This document shows, piece by piece, positions 12,731 through 23,604 of a DNA stretch of 64,000 nucleotides (positions are counted from its first letter, which is position 1; every line of letters begins with the position of its first letter). A program made the position numbers and the translations under genes. This stretch comes from Vespa crabro (lineage: Eukaryota; Arthropoda; Insecta; Hymenoptera; Vespidae). The notes below the pieces were generated by a model, which ran no database searches, was not told the DNA's origin, and saw nothing but the letters and a program-made list of their open reading frames with translations. The stretch lies in the NCBI RefSeq assembly GCF_910589235.1, contig NC_060957.1:6533662-6597661 (forward strand), written 5' to 3'.

Positions 12731-12777
<47 letters not shown>

Positions 12778-12800
12778 TGTATATATAGATATTGTATATA
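12731..12800. repeat. (TA)n microsatellite
   Basis: Pure TA to about 12773, then an interrupted TATAGATATTGTATA tail. Confidence 0.95.
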
Positions 12801-13343
12801 TATACAAGAATATACGTATAATATTGTGGCTTACGCACCCTTCCAATTCACATAACAAAAGTAAAGTACTTACGACCACCAGTTGCAGAGTTCCTTTTGT
12901 CAGAATGGCTATATTAATAGTGAATTATTCTAAATCACTTTCTCCCCTCCAAGAGATTGTCTTTTGAAAATTATTTTATATTTTCGTTCTGAACGTTCAG
13001 TCGATTTAATGTATTGACGAACAAACGTTAAAGAGAAATTTTTTCTGTGTTATAAAAAAGAGAATTAATTTAAAGCCCAATATCTATTTTTATTTTTATT
13101 TCAAGATTCATATGGTACGATATTTTTCCATACATGAGAAATTACTTAGACGAATGTGATTCTAAAATGATTTTTTTCATAATATATTTTACTCATCAAA
13201 AAGAAAATCTAGTTATTTTGATCAAGTTCTAATGTCTCAACGTCGCTTCAAATTTCGTTAGGCGTAAGTCTTAGCGAGTATTTTAATGAAATTCGAGATA
13301 GAAATTCGACAAAGTTGAATCGAGAGGCACGTTAGCTACTCCA

Positions 13344-13351
13344 AGAGAGAG

Positions 13352-13412
<61 letters not shown>

Positions 13413-13417
13413 GAGAG
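13344..13417. repeat. (GATA)n(GA)n compound microsatellite
   Basis: Five or so GATA units run into a GA run with one AAAG interruption. Confidence 0.95.
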
Positions 13418-15360
13418 TCCTCGAAACCGTAGACAAATTTAGTCCTCGCTTCCTTGGCATCGGACAATTACTCCCGGCGTATCCGCAACACGACTATGAA
13501 TTCCGCTCAAATTTCGACGCAGTTAGATGCTCAGGACGTTGAGCACGAGCTCTTGCAAGTACTCGCTACTACCTCGAAACATCCATCTCCTGCCCTAATG
13601 AGGAACAGAATACGCTATCTGTGAATAACTTATACTTACAAGCTAGATATCCTACGAATTCTCTTTGGATTATTACGATCCAGTCGTTTGTGGCCTGCTT
13701 TATCTCTTCCGATCTTATCTAACAACGATTCCCTATCAATCCTCACGTCGTTTGAAAGAAATAATATATGTATATAAAAAGTAAAATCCAAGAATCAACA
13801 CGTACCAATACATCTATAAAAATTGTACATAAATTTATTTCATAAATAGAATATCAATTAAAAAGGAAGAATCTCATATTATATATTATCATATTTAATA
13901 TTAACAATTTTCAAAAGGATAATACTTATTATTTATATTTTCGAATATTTTTATTTTCAAATTTGATATAAGGAATATCAAACGATATACTTGAACTATC
14001 CTTTTACTGATGACGAGCAAATCGAAGCACAAATTCGTTTTTATCGTTTCGCTTTTCGACGAAAACTGTCTGTACTATATCTCTCTTTCTCTACCTTTCA
14101 TCCATCTATCGAATCCATCTTCGTTACATCGTTGCTAGAAACGATACGGTCGATATAATCGACGAGTTTTCTTCAAGCGACGAGTCTTCGTCTTTTACAC
14201 TGAGAGAAATACTCTTCGTAGGAAATGTAATAAGAAAGAAGAAAGAGAGAAAGAAATATAGAAAGAAAGATAGAGAAAAATGAAGAGGAGAGTTACGTCG
14301 GGTGGTAAGAAGCGATATCACGTATGTTTGGCGTCTTCTTTCCAGAGAAAGAAAGAGAGAGAGGGGGGAGGGAGGGAAGAGGGAGAAAAGTACGATTTTG
14401 CTTGGCTGGTCAGACGTAAGAACGAACATCTCGCTTTTATTTCTGTCGTAGCTCCTAACGAGATATTGATACAGCAACGATACCAACCATAACTTTTCAA
14501 GACAGCCATCTCACACGTTCTTACCTCTATATATATGTACATATGGTATCTATGTACATATACATATACATATGTACGTGTGGTAACGAATAAAATTGAT
14601 GCATTTTCAATTCTATCTAATAGTTTTTTTTCTTTTCTTTTCTTTTCTTTTTTTTCTTCATAAATATCATAAATGTATTTTTATTATATTCTACTTCATA
14701 AGCGATCCTGATATAAAACAAATACAAATTCTCGTATAATATTAGAATTTTTTTTATCCACGTAATTTACTCGTTATAGATAATTTCATAAATAAAACCG
14801 ATTATTAAATATTACTATAAATTATTTGTTTTTGTTAAAAATATATGGATATATTTAATACGTTGACGTTGGTATGTACTACTGATGGCTCAAACGAAAT
14901 AAACTCATCGAACAATGCAATATAATTTTAAATATCGCTTAAATTTGCTGCTAGTAAAATTTTTTTTTATTTTTAATAATTATATATTATTATTTAATAA
15001 TTATATATAAATTAAAAACTAATTTGTCTTTTTAATATTTAATTCTAATTATAATCTACAATAAATAATAAAGTAAGATGATTTATTACTGTTCATACAG
15101 TTTTTTTAAAACAATTTAAACATAATGGTGGCTGATCTTTACAAAGAACCATTCGATGCAGTAAAATACAAATTACAGCATCAACGTGTTAAAAATAAAA
15201 TCTGATGAAAGAAAAAGAGAGAGAGAGAAATCAAACGGTGATCCTTAGATCACTATATGCCATTTCAATCCGCCAACATACATATATACATATATATACA
15301 CATACAAATACACACTAAATATAGAATAGTCTATAGCATCTGTATGTCGTTAGACCGAGG

Positions 15361-15624
15361 ATGGGCTACGGTAAATCCACCTTAGTATGTGCGGAGACTT
15401 GCGAAGGTAGCCCGAATAACCACCCTTCTTGTTCTCGAGCATCGTCCATAACATCGTTCCAGAGTTTCAGGACACTGGCGGACGACTTGAAAATTTATTA
15501 CCAGGATATAAGGAGAAGAAAAAGACACAAAAAGGGAACGTATAACGAAGGACGGAGAAAGTTACGGATAAGTCGACATCTCAGCGATATACTAGCCTTG
15601 AAAACCGCGATCCTAACTCCCTAG
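15361..15624 (+). CDS. Unrecognised 87-codon ORF in a GC-balanced island
   Basis: An ATG-initiated open frame with near-balanced base composition is embedded in strongly AT-rich DNA on both sides. The translation is not low-complexity: it has a Cys/Ser-rich N-terminal part (residues 1-35), then a segment SFQSFRTLADDLKIYYQDI and a basic stretch RRRKRHKK near residues 52-59. I recognise no domain. It could be a terminal exon, a lineage-specific gene, or a chance frame in a conserved non-coding island. No convincing splice acceptor is visible upstream. Confidence 0.25.
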   Translation: MGYGKSTLVCAETCEGSPNNHPSCSRASSITSFQSFRTLADDLKIYYQDIRRRKRHKKGTYNEGRRKLRISRHLSDILALKTAILTP

Positions 15625-17527
15625 GGACGAATAAAAATGGACGACTTTAAATTGTCCGTACCGTTTAGCAAATAGATTCTTTAAAAAATGTGTACACTTT
15701 TCACGAAAATCTTACAACGATTCGGAAACAACCGAAAATCTATGCTGAATATTTTAATAATAAATTATTTAAAGATTGGATTTTTATAATGTAAAAGGAA
15801 GAAATAAAAAGTTGAGAATATAAACGATTAATAAATGATCGGTATAAAATCGAGAAACTCAGCATACTGTAACGAATGTGTAATTTTATGTTAAAATATA
15901 AATTACTATGTATTGCTTTTTAATAAGAATATTTGTATGTTTCATGTTAATTAAATGGTTCAGATAAATCATACAGTATTGCCTCGAGTAAATCGACAAA
16001 ATCGGACAACTGTATATCGAGTACTAAAAACTAAATATTTTATTCATGTTACCGATATTTGTTTCGATTCAGATTTAAAGAATTTATTACGAATCAGATT
16101 TCAAAGGATTATAAAATATAGATTTAGTATTCAAATTAGAAAATATTTTTATAAAAATGTGCGAACCATGAGACAAAACAAAAATAAACACGTAATATTC
16201 ATTATAAGTTAGGTTATGTATTCTGTAATCTTTACTTTGATATTTCACTAAACGTATAAACCATATTAACCCAAAGGTGCAAGAAGCAACGAGAACGCTT
16301 TAGAAACTCGGCGCTTGTTACGCAGTTTAAAATACTTACTCGTGAGATAAGATCCGAAATTTAAAGCGTCAAAAGGCAAGCGTGGCTTTGGGAGCGCTAA
16401 TTTGCTTAGCATTTGCTTATATGTAGAATACAAAATGTAAAAGAGTCTAAACACGATAGGCTAAGTGTAAAATTTTTAAAGGAATATAATGTTTATCATT
16501 TTTCATATTCTATTGTTAATAATTGTAAATGATAAATAATAATTAGCTATAATTGCAAAATATTATTAATTAGAGTTTTGTCGACATTAATTTGAGTTAA
16601 TTATTGAGATATTTAATAATATATAAATATTTAAGAATATATAAATCGAAAGTATTAATATAACAATAAATAAATTCGCTTAAGTATATGATTTTTAAAT
16701 ATTTGTAAGTAATTGTCCGCAATATGTAATAAAATTGAAAGATATAAAGTGCTGCCCTCCAAAGAGTCAGAAACTATCAATTAAAAGAATGTATTTACCG
16801 ACGTTACAAATTTCAACATGTTATATATTTATTTCTATGATCGACATATTCAAATTATGATATTTCCTTTTTAAGGATAAAGTTTAACTTCCTATTCTAT
16901 TGACAATTAAGATAACGTTTGCATTTTTTTATCTTATATAATATTGAGTCGATAAAATAGATAACTGAATACTTATAGAAGATAAAGCGGATGAACTCCG
17001 ATGATAAAAGCTTATGATAAAACAGGAAGAAATTATCCATTGACAAAGCTAATGATATTCATAGCTGGATATTAATAATCATATCATGATAAGATGAATA
17101 AAAGCTTATAATTGATATTCTATGAAAGCAGTTCGTTTATCTGATTCATTAATAAATTGTGATTTCAAAAACACGTTGAAGTACAAATGATTACAAATTT
17201 CTAAAAATAAATGTTTGAAATTCATTAACTCTACAACTTTTACAGCAACACTAATAATTAAATAATAATATCATTGCAGTAAATTTTTCATTATCAATAT
17301 TTCTTCCAAACAATTCTAACTTACCAAATTGATAATATTTTCAGTAGGAAGTAAATTATCGAGTTTAAAACGATGAAATCATCATTTTACATTTCGTATA
17401 TAAAATAATTATTTAAATTCGCTTAAATATCAATATTTCATATCATCGCATAGAAGCCAACAAGTATTTTAATTTTTTGACAATTATAACAATTTAATTC
17501 TAATTATTTCTATTAAAGCTGTTCACT
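15625..17527. other. AT-rich intergenic DNA
   Basis: No gene is recognised. A small GC-balanced patch at about 16270-16420 has a minus-strand open frame with a possible donor (GTAAGT on the minus strand at 16339-16334), but no assignable product or clear acceptor. The rest is AT-rich with many stops. Confidence 0.5.
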
Positions 17528-17537
17528 ATCCCTGATT

Positions 17538-17860
17538 TTATAATGATTTACACCATCAATGAGAACAGGCATAATTCTTGACCGATTTTGATGAAAAAGA
17601 TTTTATTTTAAAGATGAAGCTTTAATTTAGGATATATCTTTTTTGAATTTTTGAAAAAACTTTATTTTCTTCAAAAACGTCGTATTAAAAAATAACATTT
17701 TTTAATAATAATTAATGCACAAATAAAAAGCTTTTCTAAAAATTTGAAAAATATATATCGTAGAAAAAATCTTCATCCTTAAAACGAGATATTGTTCATT
17801 AAAATCAGTAAAGAATTATACCTTTTCTTATTATTGGCGTAAATGCTGTTTTCGACATTT
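17538..17860. mobile_element. Imperfect foldback element
   Basis: The left arm (about 17538-17690) and the reverse complement of the right arm (about 17720-17855) share TTTACRCCAWYAATRAGAA, TAATTCTT.ACYGATTTT.ATGAA and TTTTAA.GATGAAG strings at roughly 70% by eye. A single related arm lies at about 1540-1690 in copy A. This suggests an old foldback or MITE-type insertion. No target-site duplication could be set. Confidence 0.6.
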
Positions 17861-18289
17861 TTCGCGTAGAAAGTTCTGTACTGTGGCGCCTCTCGAAATT
17901 TGCGGCAAAAGAGAAGAAGCTCATAACCTTCTACTACATTACTATTCTATGTCACATTAGAATGGGGCATGTTTGTTCTTGAAGTAGCGTTTATCTGCTT
18001 GTTGTGTACATAAATAACAGATGCTCAGATTTCCTGAATCATTCCAAATGCAAAGAAATGCATTTTACGATGCTCGCACGGAGAATCTACGGTACTTACT
18101 CAGTTATTTTTTGAACAAATAATTCTAAAGAAAAAGAAATAAAAATAAAGAAATAAAGAAATATGTAAAAAAAGAAATTCGTGTACTATGTCACAAAGAT
18201 TGTTATGCCTAAGAAATTTAAAATAATTTTAATAAAAAATTCCAATACTGTAAAATTTTGATCTCCGGGGAAATTAAAATAATCATAGT

Positions 18290-18720
18290 TGACTTTATGT
18301 AATATAAACATTCGGTCTTTTAATTAACTTTGATGATTACCGAGTTAGTTTTCTTTTGAATTCCGACGTGTGAACATAGAAAATCTCTTTTTCTAAACCA
18401 TATAAATTAATGCTTTCCATAATTTTTCAATTATTTAAACAATCTTTAATGTACACGACGTACAATAAAGTAATATTTAAACAATAATACATTTGCTTAA
18501 AAAGATTAAAAAAACGGAAACGCGGAAAAAACTTACAATAATTTTAATTTCTTTTGCATTAGACTTAAATGTTGAACTGGCGTTTGTTGATTAAGTCAAA
18601 AAAATCAAACTTTTAATCGACTTTGACTATTACTAGATCAGTCTTTCTTTGGATTCCGATGAATAATCATCGAAGCTCTCTCAGAATGTCTTTCCTGCAA
18701 GTAGCAATAAAGACTTAAAG
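18290..18720. repeat. Two ~293-base tandem units (copy B)
   Basis: These are the same units as in copy A: cores near 18326 and 18619, each followed by a GATTCCGA-like string and a TCTTTTTCT/TCTTTCCTG-like string. The first unit keeps the TATTTAAACAATAA-like tail near 18473 and matches the first copy-A unit best. The second unit runs into different sequence after about 18710. Confidence 0.7.
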
Positions 18721-19171
18721 TAAGTATATTTTTATATCATATATTTCTTGAATAATTTATAGTAGTTTCTTATTATAATACTGATACTAATTTTTTTTTC
18801 TGTTTAAAAACTTCATTGTAATCGTGTGCATAGCAATGAAGTAATCGAATGTTTGCATCGCTAAAATAAAAATATCGCGAAGTAGAAGCAATGTTTGTTC
18901 GTTCGCGTTTTGCGATTTAAATAACAAGTGAACTTGCATCAACTGCTTGCAATGAAATCATTAGAGTCAGTATTGGTTTGCAAAGTTTTTTGCTTTTTTA
19001 ACAATAACACAAAATGTATTTACAAAAGGCAATAGATTTTCGCGAATTCACTTCAATAAGTATTTGTTAAAAAATAACTATCATAAATTAGAGTCAGTGC
19101 ATCATTGAAGAGGATGTCGACTTACCTCATTTTCAATCATCCTCAATTTCGATCTAAATCGAAAATGATTA

Positions 19172-19200
19172 TTTTAGAGCCGTCGCAGATTGCTCTAAAA
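19172..19200. other. Hairpin at the homologous site in copy B
   Basis: TTTTAGAGC (19172-19180) pairs perfectly with GCTCTAAAA (19192-19200) across an 11-base loop. It aligns with the right half of the copy-A hairpin, but pairs with sequence to its right instead of its left. Confidence 0.5.
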
Positions 19201-20812
19201 AAGTAAGTGAATTTCTTATATTTCGTAAATAATAAGTGAATTTTTAAGTCCCCCTGATCATTCAATCATGTCAAGGATTAAAGATCCGAATCGACAAGAG
19301 TGATTGGTTGTAATTAATTAGTAGAAGAGCATTAAGGGACGAGTAAATTTCTTCGGAGATTTACTCGTAAATAGTTTCGTGATTTTTTATTTTTTTTATT
19401 AGATCAGGATAGGGTGTTCTTGTTCAAATCTGTTAATTATAATTATTTGAAATTTGGAATATTTTAATATATTATCAAAAATTTTTCTAGCGTGGAAATA
19501 ATAAAGAATCGATATTAATGAGTTTTAATAATGAATGACCAAGGCGATATGGATAGTTTCTGAATTACAAGCGGAACTGTATAATTTTTTTTCTAACGAA
19601 TAGAATAATCGCTTATAAGAAGGAACGCCCAAGGATTTTTCATTAATATTATTAAATAAAAATTAATTAAATATTTAATCAATTTTGTTGATAAAAGAAA
19701 AGTCTCGATAGAATCATTACTTTTGAATGCAAAATGTCGAATAGAATTATGATGTGATCCATGGATTGAATTCATGGACATTTGTACGGGCTGCTGTTTC
19801 AGTATCGTGTAGAGCTCTCAGTTGGAAGCCTTGGGAAGGACTTTTCGATGAGGACCCTCAGATGAGGAAAAATCGAACTCCATTTTGATTGGATATAGCC
19901 TGATATTCAATATATCCGAATAATATTCAATATCTACCTCTTGTTCTGCGTTTGATCGTTGTCATGTGCTCGTACATTAGGTCTTTCTTTTCTTTTCTTT
20001 CTCAAACTCTCTTTTCTATCTTATATTTCTTCTCTTTCTCTTCTTCTTTTCCAGAAATCATCAAGGGATAGATTCATCTATGATTAAATGAGTCTAATAT
20101 ATCGGATGAGTCTGACGTCGAATGGCTCGGTTCATTATCGATTTTTACGCGAGAATACGGGAAGGATAAGTAGAATACTCGCGCACGTGTCAGTAGCCAC
20201 AGGCGTGGGTGTTCTTCAGCACGATTAAAAGTCCTATATAAGACTTCGTTTTATTTGTTCGAAAAATCGATTAGTTTATCTCGAGATCGTGAATTTTAGA
20301 ACAGTCACCGTTTTTCTAACATTCGCGTGGATATCCAAGCGTAAATTCAAATGGACTTCGTTGTATTGTTTGAGATTCGGGGTATACGAGTAGTTCTACT
20401 TAGTATGAGAATATATGTAGCTGCTGAAGTTGCGACGGTCCTATTATTCGTAAGCGGGAACTGACCTTCCGTCAGATAGCGTTGGAAGTCAAAATTGTCA
20501 GTTAGCTCATATCACTTCGGATTTCAACGTAGAATTACCGTTATTTTAATACTTACGTAAATATTTTAGATTAAAGTCGATAAATAAGAGTGACTTTAGA
20601 ATAGTCATTGTTAGCCTGTGGGTCTCCACATGCAGTAACTCCACATAATAAGATTTATCGGTAATACTTGCGATATTGAAATCTGATTATAAATCACTCA
20701 ACGCAAGCAGTACGAATGGTTGGATATTTCGATGTATTTTCAAAATCTTTGCAATCTAATTCTGATTAAACATTAAAGTACTAACACTTTACGTTGCCAA
20801 TAATTCTTCTAT

Positions 20813-21320
20813 CTGCAAATAAATAAAATATAAATAAATTCAAAGATAATTACTTTAAATTTGAAAATTTATATACTATCATATGTGTTAATTATATTTA
20901 TTATTTATACTTTTATAATAAACCAAATGCGTATCGACGTCGTATCTAGCACGTATCACTGCGAGACTCACGTTACCATCAAAAAAAAAGAAAATACATA
21001 TAATAGACTAAAAAGTGAATTCACAGCTATCACACGACACCAATTGTTATGTATGTGCGAGAAAGGAATAAACAAACAAACTTATATACCAATACGATAA
21101 TGGAATGGTAGGAACAGCGTTACCCGTTTGTATTTGTAATTAATATCTATCTTATTAATATCAATCCATTTCTGTCACTAAAGTCACGCACACTTCGAAT
21201 ATTAAGTAGTGAACAGTCTTAAATAAAAAAAAATAGAACATTATTATTATCAACAATAATTTCCCATAATTGACAAAAAAAGACCCCCAATATGACCAAC
21301 CGAACAGACGATAAAACAAA
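20813..21320. other. AT-rich DNA between copy B and the HCN-like gene
   Basis: Nothing recognisable apart from a short open frame (20861-21100) without family features. It may hold the promoter or 5'UTR of the downstream channel gene, but I see no clear TATA/initiator pair. Confidence 0.4.
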
Positions 21321-21580
21321 AATCTTCTATAACCGATTAAAAAAATGGATCTACTACTACTAATAGCACATTCGATAAATAATAGTCAATTATTGCTTGC
21401 CGATGAAACAGAGATCTACTATTACCTACTGATAAGATAGATTTACAATTACCGATTGATTAGTCAACAAAATGATAATCTTCTAATGCCATAAATGAGT
21501 TATTAGTGTAAGATTAAAATACTCAATCGGTAATAATAAATCTTATTTTTTTATCATCTGTCGGTAAAATAAATTCTTAC
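21321..21580. promoter_or_regulatory. Array of ATTACCGAT-like motifs in both orientations upstream of the HCN-like gene
   Basis: Related motifs occur at about 21321-21340 (ATCTTCTATAACCGATTA), 21411-21434 (GAGATCTACTATTACC), 21439-21460 (AGATTTACAATTACCGATTG), inverted at 21521-21545 (CAATCGGTAATAATAAATCT) and inverted at 21557-21580 (TCGGTAAAATAAATTCTTAC). The third and fourth form a ~24-base imperfect inverted repeat. They lie about 230-490 bases before the ATG, where a promoter or 5'UTR would be. A regulatory role is inference; they could be relics of a small tandem repeat. Confidence 0.4.
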
Positions 21581-21807
21581 TTTTTTTTTAATTTACTGTT
21601 TTATTTGATATTATAGGATAAAAGGATAAAGAAACTCAACACATTTAATAAAAAGAGAAAAATTAGAACAATAACAATATTCAAGGCATATGACTTCGAA
21701 TCGTCTTAATTTCTATCGATTCTTTTCTTTTGTTTTTCGCATTATACAATCATCGCTCTGACAACTTAATATATTAGAAAATAAGGATTACTTAATAGAG
21801 AAATAAA

Positions 21808-23604
21808 ATGTATTTTAACTATGAAAATACATTTTCGTCACAAAATGTATCGTCCTATCATATAAGTCGTCTGCAAAAATTGTTGCATAATTGCCGTAAT
21901 TTCTTCATGATTTCTTTTACAAATCCAAATGCTCAAAGATATTTGCGCAGCCAAACAGCACTATTAAATGAAAAACGTCGACACATTCAAAACTACAAGA
22001 ACATAATTCATCCATTTAGTAATTTTAGGTAAGAATAATAAATCTTGTTATTTTTAAATTAATTTTAAATAAAGGAAATATAATTTTTTAATGTTCAAAT
22101 TTTATCAAAGAAACCAATCGTAAATAAATAAAGTATTTAAATAAAATATTTCTCAGATATTACTGGGACATCTTGCTCATCGTGGGAATGATAATTATCC
22201 TGTTGATAACACCATATCAAGCGGCATTTAGTATCACTCAAGAGACTCTCGTTCCAACATTCATTAAAAATTCTTTACTCCTTCTCTGTTGCGGAGACAT
22301 GTTCGTTAATATATCTACCGGGTGAATACAATTACAATGAATTATATAAAGACGATGAAATAGGTTATCTACAAATGAAATGAATAACAAGGAAATATTT
22401 ATTTTTGTTTAGGTACTTCGATAAACGTCGATCAATCGTCGAGATGGAACGGAAAAAAATTATAGAACGATATGTAAAACATGGTACATTCTTTACCGAT
22501 CTTTTTGGCTCTTTTCCAACGGACGTGATATTTGTGAATATGTGGAACGAATGCAAAGTAACCCGAAAAATAGTTTCTTTACTTTGTATCTTTCGATTTT
22601 TTTCTCTTAAAGCTTATATCGACAAATTATCATGTACTAAAAAAATATCAATATTTCATTACCGCCACATTATTATATTCTTTTGGTTGATCATTTTCAT
22701 TCACTGGCTATCCTGCATCTTTTGGCTAGTACCTATAGTAATTATTTCAATGAAACAACCAGATTATACTAGAACCAATTTTTGGATTGATGATGCTGAT
22801 CTTTGGGATAAGCCCACAGATACACAGTATTTCTTTTCATTACTGCTGACAATAGGAAATTGTTTGAGATCCGGGTTCCTTAAAAATGATCGACGAAATG
22901 TTTTTGATCTCTACGTAATAATAATTGCCCAAATAATGGGTACCCTACTTATGTCGTTACTCATAGTAAGATTGATGCAATATATGAAAGGAACTTACTC
23001 TTCAAAATTTAAATATCAATGTGCCGTTCGTCAATTGAACCAATACATGAGACACAAACAACTTCCACGTCGAACTCAACGTCGAATAATTAATTATTAT
23101 GAATTTCGTTTTCTACATCATTACTTTCGTGAATCTGATATAATCAATACTTTGTCATTACAATTACGTCAGGAAATTATTATGCTTTCTTGTCAAAAAC
23201 TCGTAGAAAACGTTAGTTTTTTTGATAATCTTCCATTTGCTCTTTTAAATCATATAGTAACTCTATTGAAATCCGAAATTTTCTTGACGAACGATGTGAT
23301 CATACGAGCGAACGAACGAGGTAATTGCATGTATTTTATTGGCAGTGGTACCGTCGCAGTTTATACGATTTCTGGTAAAGAAGTTTGCCATCTTGAGGAT
23401 GGTGCTTATTTCGGTGAGATTGCTCTTGTAATGACGGACGAACGTAGAGTTGCCAGCGTAGTTGCTGTTGAGATTTGCAAACTTTATCGACTCGATCGTG
23501 TCGATTTTACTCGTACGATTCACCGTTACCCTATGTTGTGGGATAATATCAAGAAAATTGCTATTGAGAGACATGAAAGAACTATGATGCTTGATACTTA
23601 CTAA
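21808..23604 (+). CDS. Divergent HCN-family cyclic-nucleotide-gated channel, three exons, 525 aa
   Basis: Exons are 21808-22028, 22157-22321 and 22413-23604; introns of 128 and 91 bases have GTAAGA...CAG and GTGAAT...TAG borders and the joined frame is open to TAA. The ATG has an in-frame TAG 12 bases upstream. Seen: an HCN N-terminal domain (about residues 33-77, ending HPFSNFRYYWD), S1 (78-96), S2 (113-128), S3 (155-172), a reduced S4 (177-203), S5 with the family HW..C..WLVP pattern (H226, W227), pore (270-285), S6 (292-320), C-linker (321-396) and a cyclic-nucleotide-binding domain (397-500) with FGEIAL (462-467) and ERRVAS (472-477). Known family role: plasma-membrane tetrameric cation channels opened by hyperpolarisation and modulated by cAMP. 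Odd: the CIGYG filter position reads RSGFL (281-285), three of four core S4 arginines are replaced (C, S, A), and the S3-S4 link is about 13 residues short. The frame is intact, so I infer a functional divergent paralogue rather than a pseudogene. Conduction and selectivity cannot be inferred. No exact AATAAA is seen in the first ~100 bases after the stop. Confidence 0.95.

Larger units (their letters stand above)
7512..15360. other. Intergenic DNA, microsatellite-rich
   Basis: No gene is recognised. Base composition alternates between AT-rich stretches and moderately GC-balanced ones (about 7800-8050, 8760-8960, 10440-10660, 12290-12420). Main tracts: CT at 9861-9900, CT then TATC at 10112-10290, GA at 11615-11712, CT at 11981-12046, GA at 12425-12491, TA at 12731-12800, GATA/GA at 13344-13417 and GA-rich at 14231-14392. 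Confidence 0.6.
17528..20812. repeat. Copy B of the diverged direct duplication
   Basis: This is the counterpart of copy A, in the same orientation and block order, but shorter: two rather than three ~300-base units, no 43-base tandem array, and only ~820 bases between the last two blocks against ~1,985 in copy A. It ends about 1 kb upstream of the HCN-like start codon. The stretch 19755-20575 has no clear match in copy A; it holds a pyrimidine-rich tract (about 19981-20054) and an otherwise featureless GC-balanced segment. Confidence 0.85.

Noticed and set aside
16266..16454. Minus-strand frame with LPKPRLPFDALNFGSYLTS and a possible GTAAGT donor
   Set aside because: No pyrimidine-rich acceptor or family match; a faint resemblance to the Mn-SOD N-terminus is too weak.
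20235..20275. TATATAAG followed ~30 bases later by a TTAGTT initiator-like string, possible promoter of the channel gene
   Set aside because: It lies ~1.57 kb before the ATG with no visible intron linking it, and such strings are common in AT-rich DNA.
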